A stretch of DNA of 7,425 nucleotides, from the NCBI GenBank assembly GCA_003022655.1, contig PXSX01000091.1:1937-9361 (forward strand). Reading direction: 5' to 3'. Shown here piece by piece: positions 6,811 to 7,425 of this stretch (its first letter is position 1; each line of letters opens with the position of its first letter). A program made the translations under genes and the position numbers. The notes below the pieces were generated by a model, which did not search any database, was not told the DNA's origin, and saw only the letters and a list, made by a program, of their open reading frames with translations. The DNA is from Bacteroidetes bacterium QH_1_64_81 (GTDB lineage: Bacteria; Bacteroidota; Rhodothermia; Rhodothermales; Salinibacteraceae).

Positions 6811-7095
6811 TCATCCCAGCAGCGCGCGCACGAGGACCGTTCCCGCCCACAGAAAAAAGACCCCGTAGACGAGCCCGGCGGCCCACTTCCAGCGCCGTGC
6901 CGTTTGCGTCGCGCCTCGGTTCGCAAGCACACGGCCGTAGGCCGTCAGGCCCCCGCCGGTGCCGAGCAGGGCCAGCCACGCCGCGTTGCGGTAGTCCCCC
7001 CAGTAGAGCAGTCCGCCCAGGCCGAGGAGAAGTCCCGCGTACAGGGCGGCGACAGACGTCCAGTTGAGGGGCTCCGACTCGTCGGGGGACGACAT
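6811..7095 (-). CDS. Small integral membrane protein, three predicted helices, 94 aa
   Basis: ATG 7095 to TGA 6811-6813 encodes an acidic N-terminus (MSSPDESEPLNW), then three hydrophobic segments at about residues 13-31, 37-55 and 70-90. Between the second and third is a basic loop containing RVLANRGATQTARRWK, which by the positive-inside rule should be cytoplasmic, placing the N-terminus outside. Glycine-rich patches (GLLLGLGGLL, GTGGGL) suggest close helix packing. I do not recognise a named family and assign no function. The reading frame is believable because hydrophobicity, charge placement and an acidic halophile-like tail all fit. The leader before the ATG is pyrimidine-rich on this strand and lacks a Shine-Dalgarno motif. 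The gene lies between the oxidoreductase and sod, all on the same strand, so co-transcription with either is possible. Confidence 0.78.
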   Translation of the reverse strand: MSSPDESEPLNWTSVAALYAGLLLGLGGLLYWGDYRNAAWLALLGTGGGLTAYGRVLANRGATQTARRWKWAAGLVYGVFFLWAGTVLVRALLG

Positions 7096-7217
7096 GCGTG
7101 GAAACAGAGTGGGGACGGAAAAGGAGAACGAGAGAGAAAGGGGGTGTGGGTGGAGTGGACGTTGAGAATCGGAAAGAGGGAAAAGACAAGAGTCTCGTTC
7201 GGGGACGGAGGAACCGC
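7096..7217. other. Purine-rich intergenic tract
   Basis: The plus strand is dominated by A and G here (for example GAACGAGAGAGAAAGGGGG near 7124-7145), so the minus-strand leader of the small membrane gene is a C/T-rich, probably unstructured, RNA. No hairpin with a T-tract is visible for the upstream oxidoreductase, and no clear promoter is seen. Confidence 0.4.
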
Positions 7218-7425
7218 TCAGTCTGGAAATCGGACCACAAGTTTCCCCTGATTGTCGCCCCGGTGTAGATATTCCACCGCCTCAAAAGTGCTCTCGATCC
7301 CTTCAAACTTCGTGTCGTCGACGAAAACCTCCAGCGTTCCCTCCTGCTGGAGCCGCATGAGTTTTTTCGTGTGGGCCGAGAAGTGCTCACGGAAGTGCGG
7401 GAGGAAGACGCCCCGGATGGAGGCG
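7218..7425 (-). CDS. C-terminal end of a medium-chain NADP-dependent oxidoreductase (partial)
   Basis: The frame is open from the right edge to TGA 7218-7220 and gives the last 68 residues of a longer protein. It runs from ASIRGVFLPHFREHF, through KKLMRLQQEGTLEVFVDDTKFEGIESTFEAVEYLHRG (a segment with a charged helix, a strand and a helix), to the end NQGKLVVRFPD. That order (RG-F near the dimer or cap strand, a helix, a strand of the type L-V-VDD, a GIES-FEAVEYL helix, then a GK-VV strand) is the usual C-terminus of zinc-independent medium-chain dehydrogenase/reductase enzymes of the quinone oxidoreductase, leukotriene B4 12-hydroxydehydrogenase or CurA type. The cofactor-binding and catalytic parts lie outside the window, so substrate and exact subgroup cannot be assigned. 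Confidence 0.8.
   Translation of the reverse strand, partial: ASIRGVFLPHFREHFSAHTKKLMRLQQEGTLEVFVDDTKFEGIESTFEAVEYLHRGDNQGKLVVRFPD

Noticed and set aside
6533..7390. A 285-codon minus-strand frame covering the oxidoreductase end to the sod start
   Set aside because: It overlaps, out of frame, three better-supported genes and their gaps. The composition is Arg/Ser/Pro-rich, as expected of a shadow frame.
1..7425. CRISPR array, tRNA, rRNA, insertion sequence or phage attachment site
   Set aside because: No regularly spaced repeats, cloverleaf-like sequences, transposase motifs or flanking duplications were found on either strand by eye.

Overview
The window is GC-rich and reads as bacterial. 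It looks most like Salinibacter or a close halophilic relative (Rhodothermia, Bacteroidota side). Three things point there: strongly acidic, Asp/Glu-rich proteins; no clear Shine-Dalgarno motif before the starts at 784, 4980, 5509, 6650 and 7095, which instead follow pyrimidine-rich or A-containing leaders; and lipoprotein, CAP-domain and AddA-type families. The genus is an inference from composition and style, not from a database match.

Layout. The left two thirds is a minus-strand block, probably one transcript: a 1138-aa AddA/RecB-type helicase-nuclease (4980 to 1564); a coiled-coil gene overlapping its stop codon (1577 to 836) that carries a +1 frameshift and looks like a fragment of an SMC/YhaN-like ATPase; and a CAP (SCP/PR1-like) lipoprotein (784 to 1) that runs off the left edge. 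A divergent intergenic region (4981-5258) separates this block from two plus-strand genes: a 52-residue membrane protein whose only sensible start is an ATT codon, and an intact PfpI/DJ-1 family protein (5509-6033). The latter converges on a minus-strand Mn-type superoxide dismutase gene (6650 to 6130), with a strong hairpin between them. Further right on the minus strand are a small three-helix membrane protein (7095 to 6811) and the C-terminal end of a medium-chain NADP-dependent oxidoreductase (7425 to 7218), cut by the window edge.

Function. The helicase-nuclease is the one large intact enzyme and should act in double-strand-break processing. The PfpI-like protein, the SOD and the oxidoreductase are commonly stress or redox related, but nothing here shows that they are co-regulated.

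Most notable. Three loci look damaged: the SOD has lost roughly 97-100 nt from its middle and is out of frame; the ATPase-like gene is frameshifted and lacks all visible nucleotide-binding motifs; and the small membrane gene lacks a standard start. Either real gene decay or a deletion-prone assembly could explain this, and read-level data would separate the two. I found no convincing novel defence system, CRISPR array, mobile element, tRNA or rRNA.
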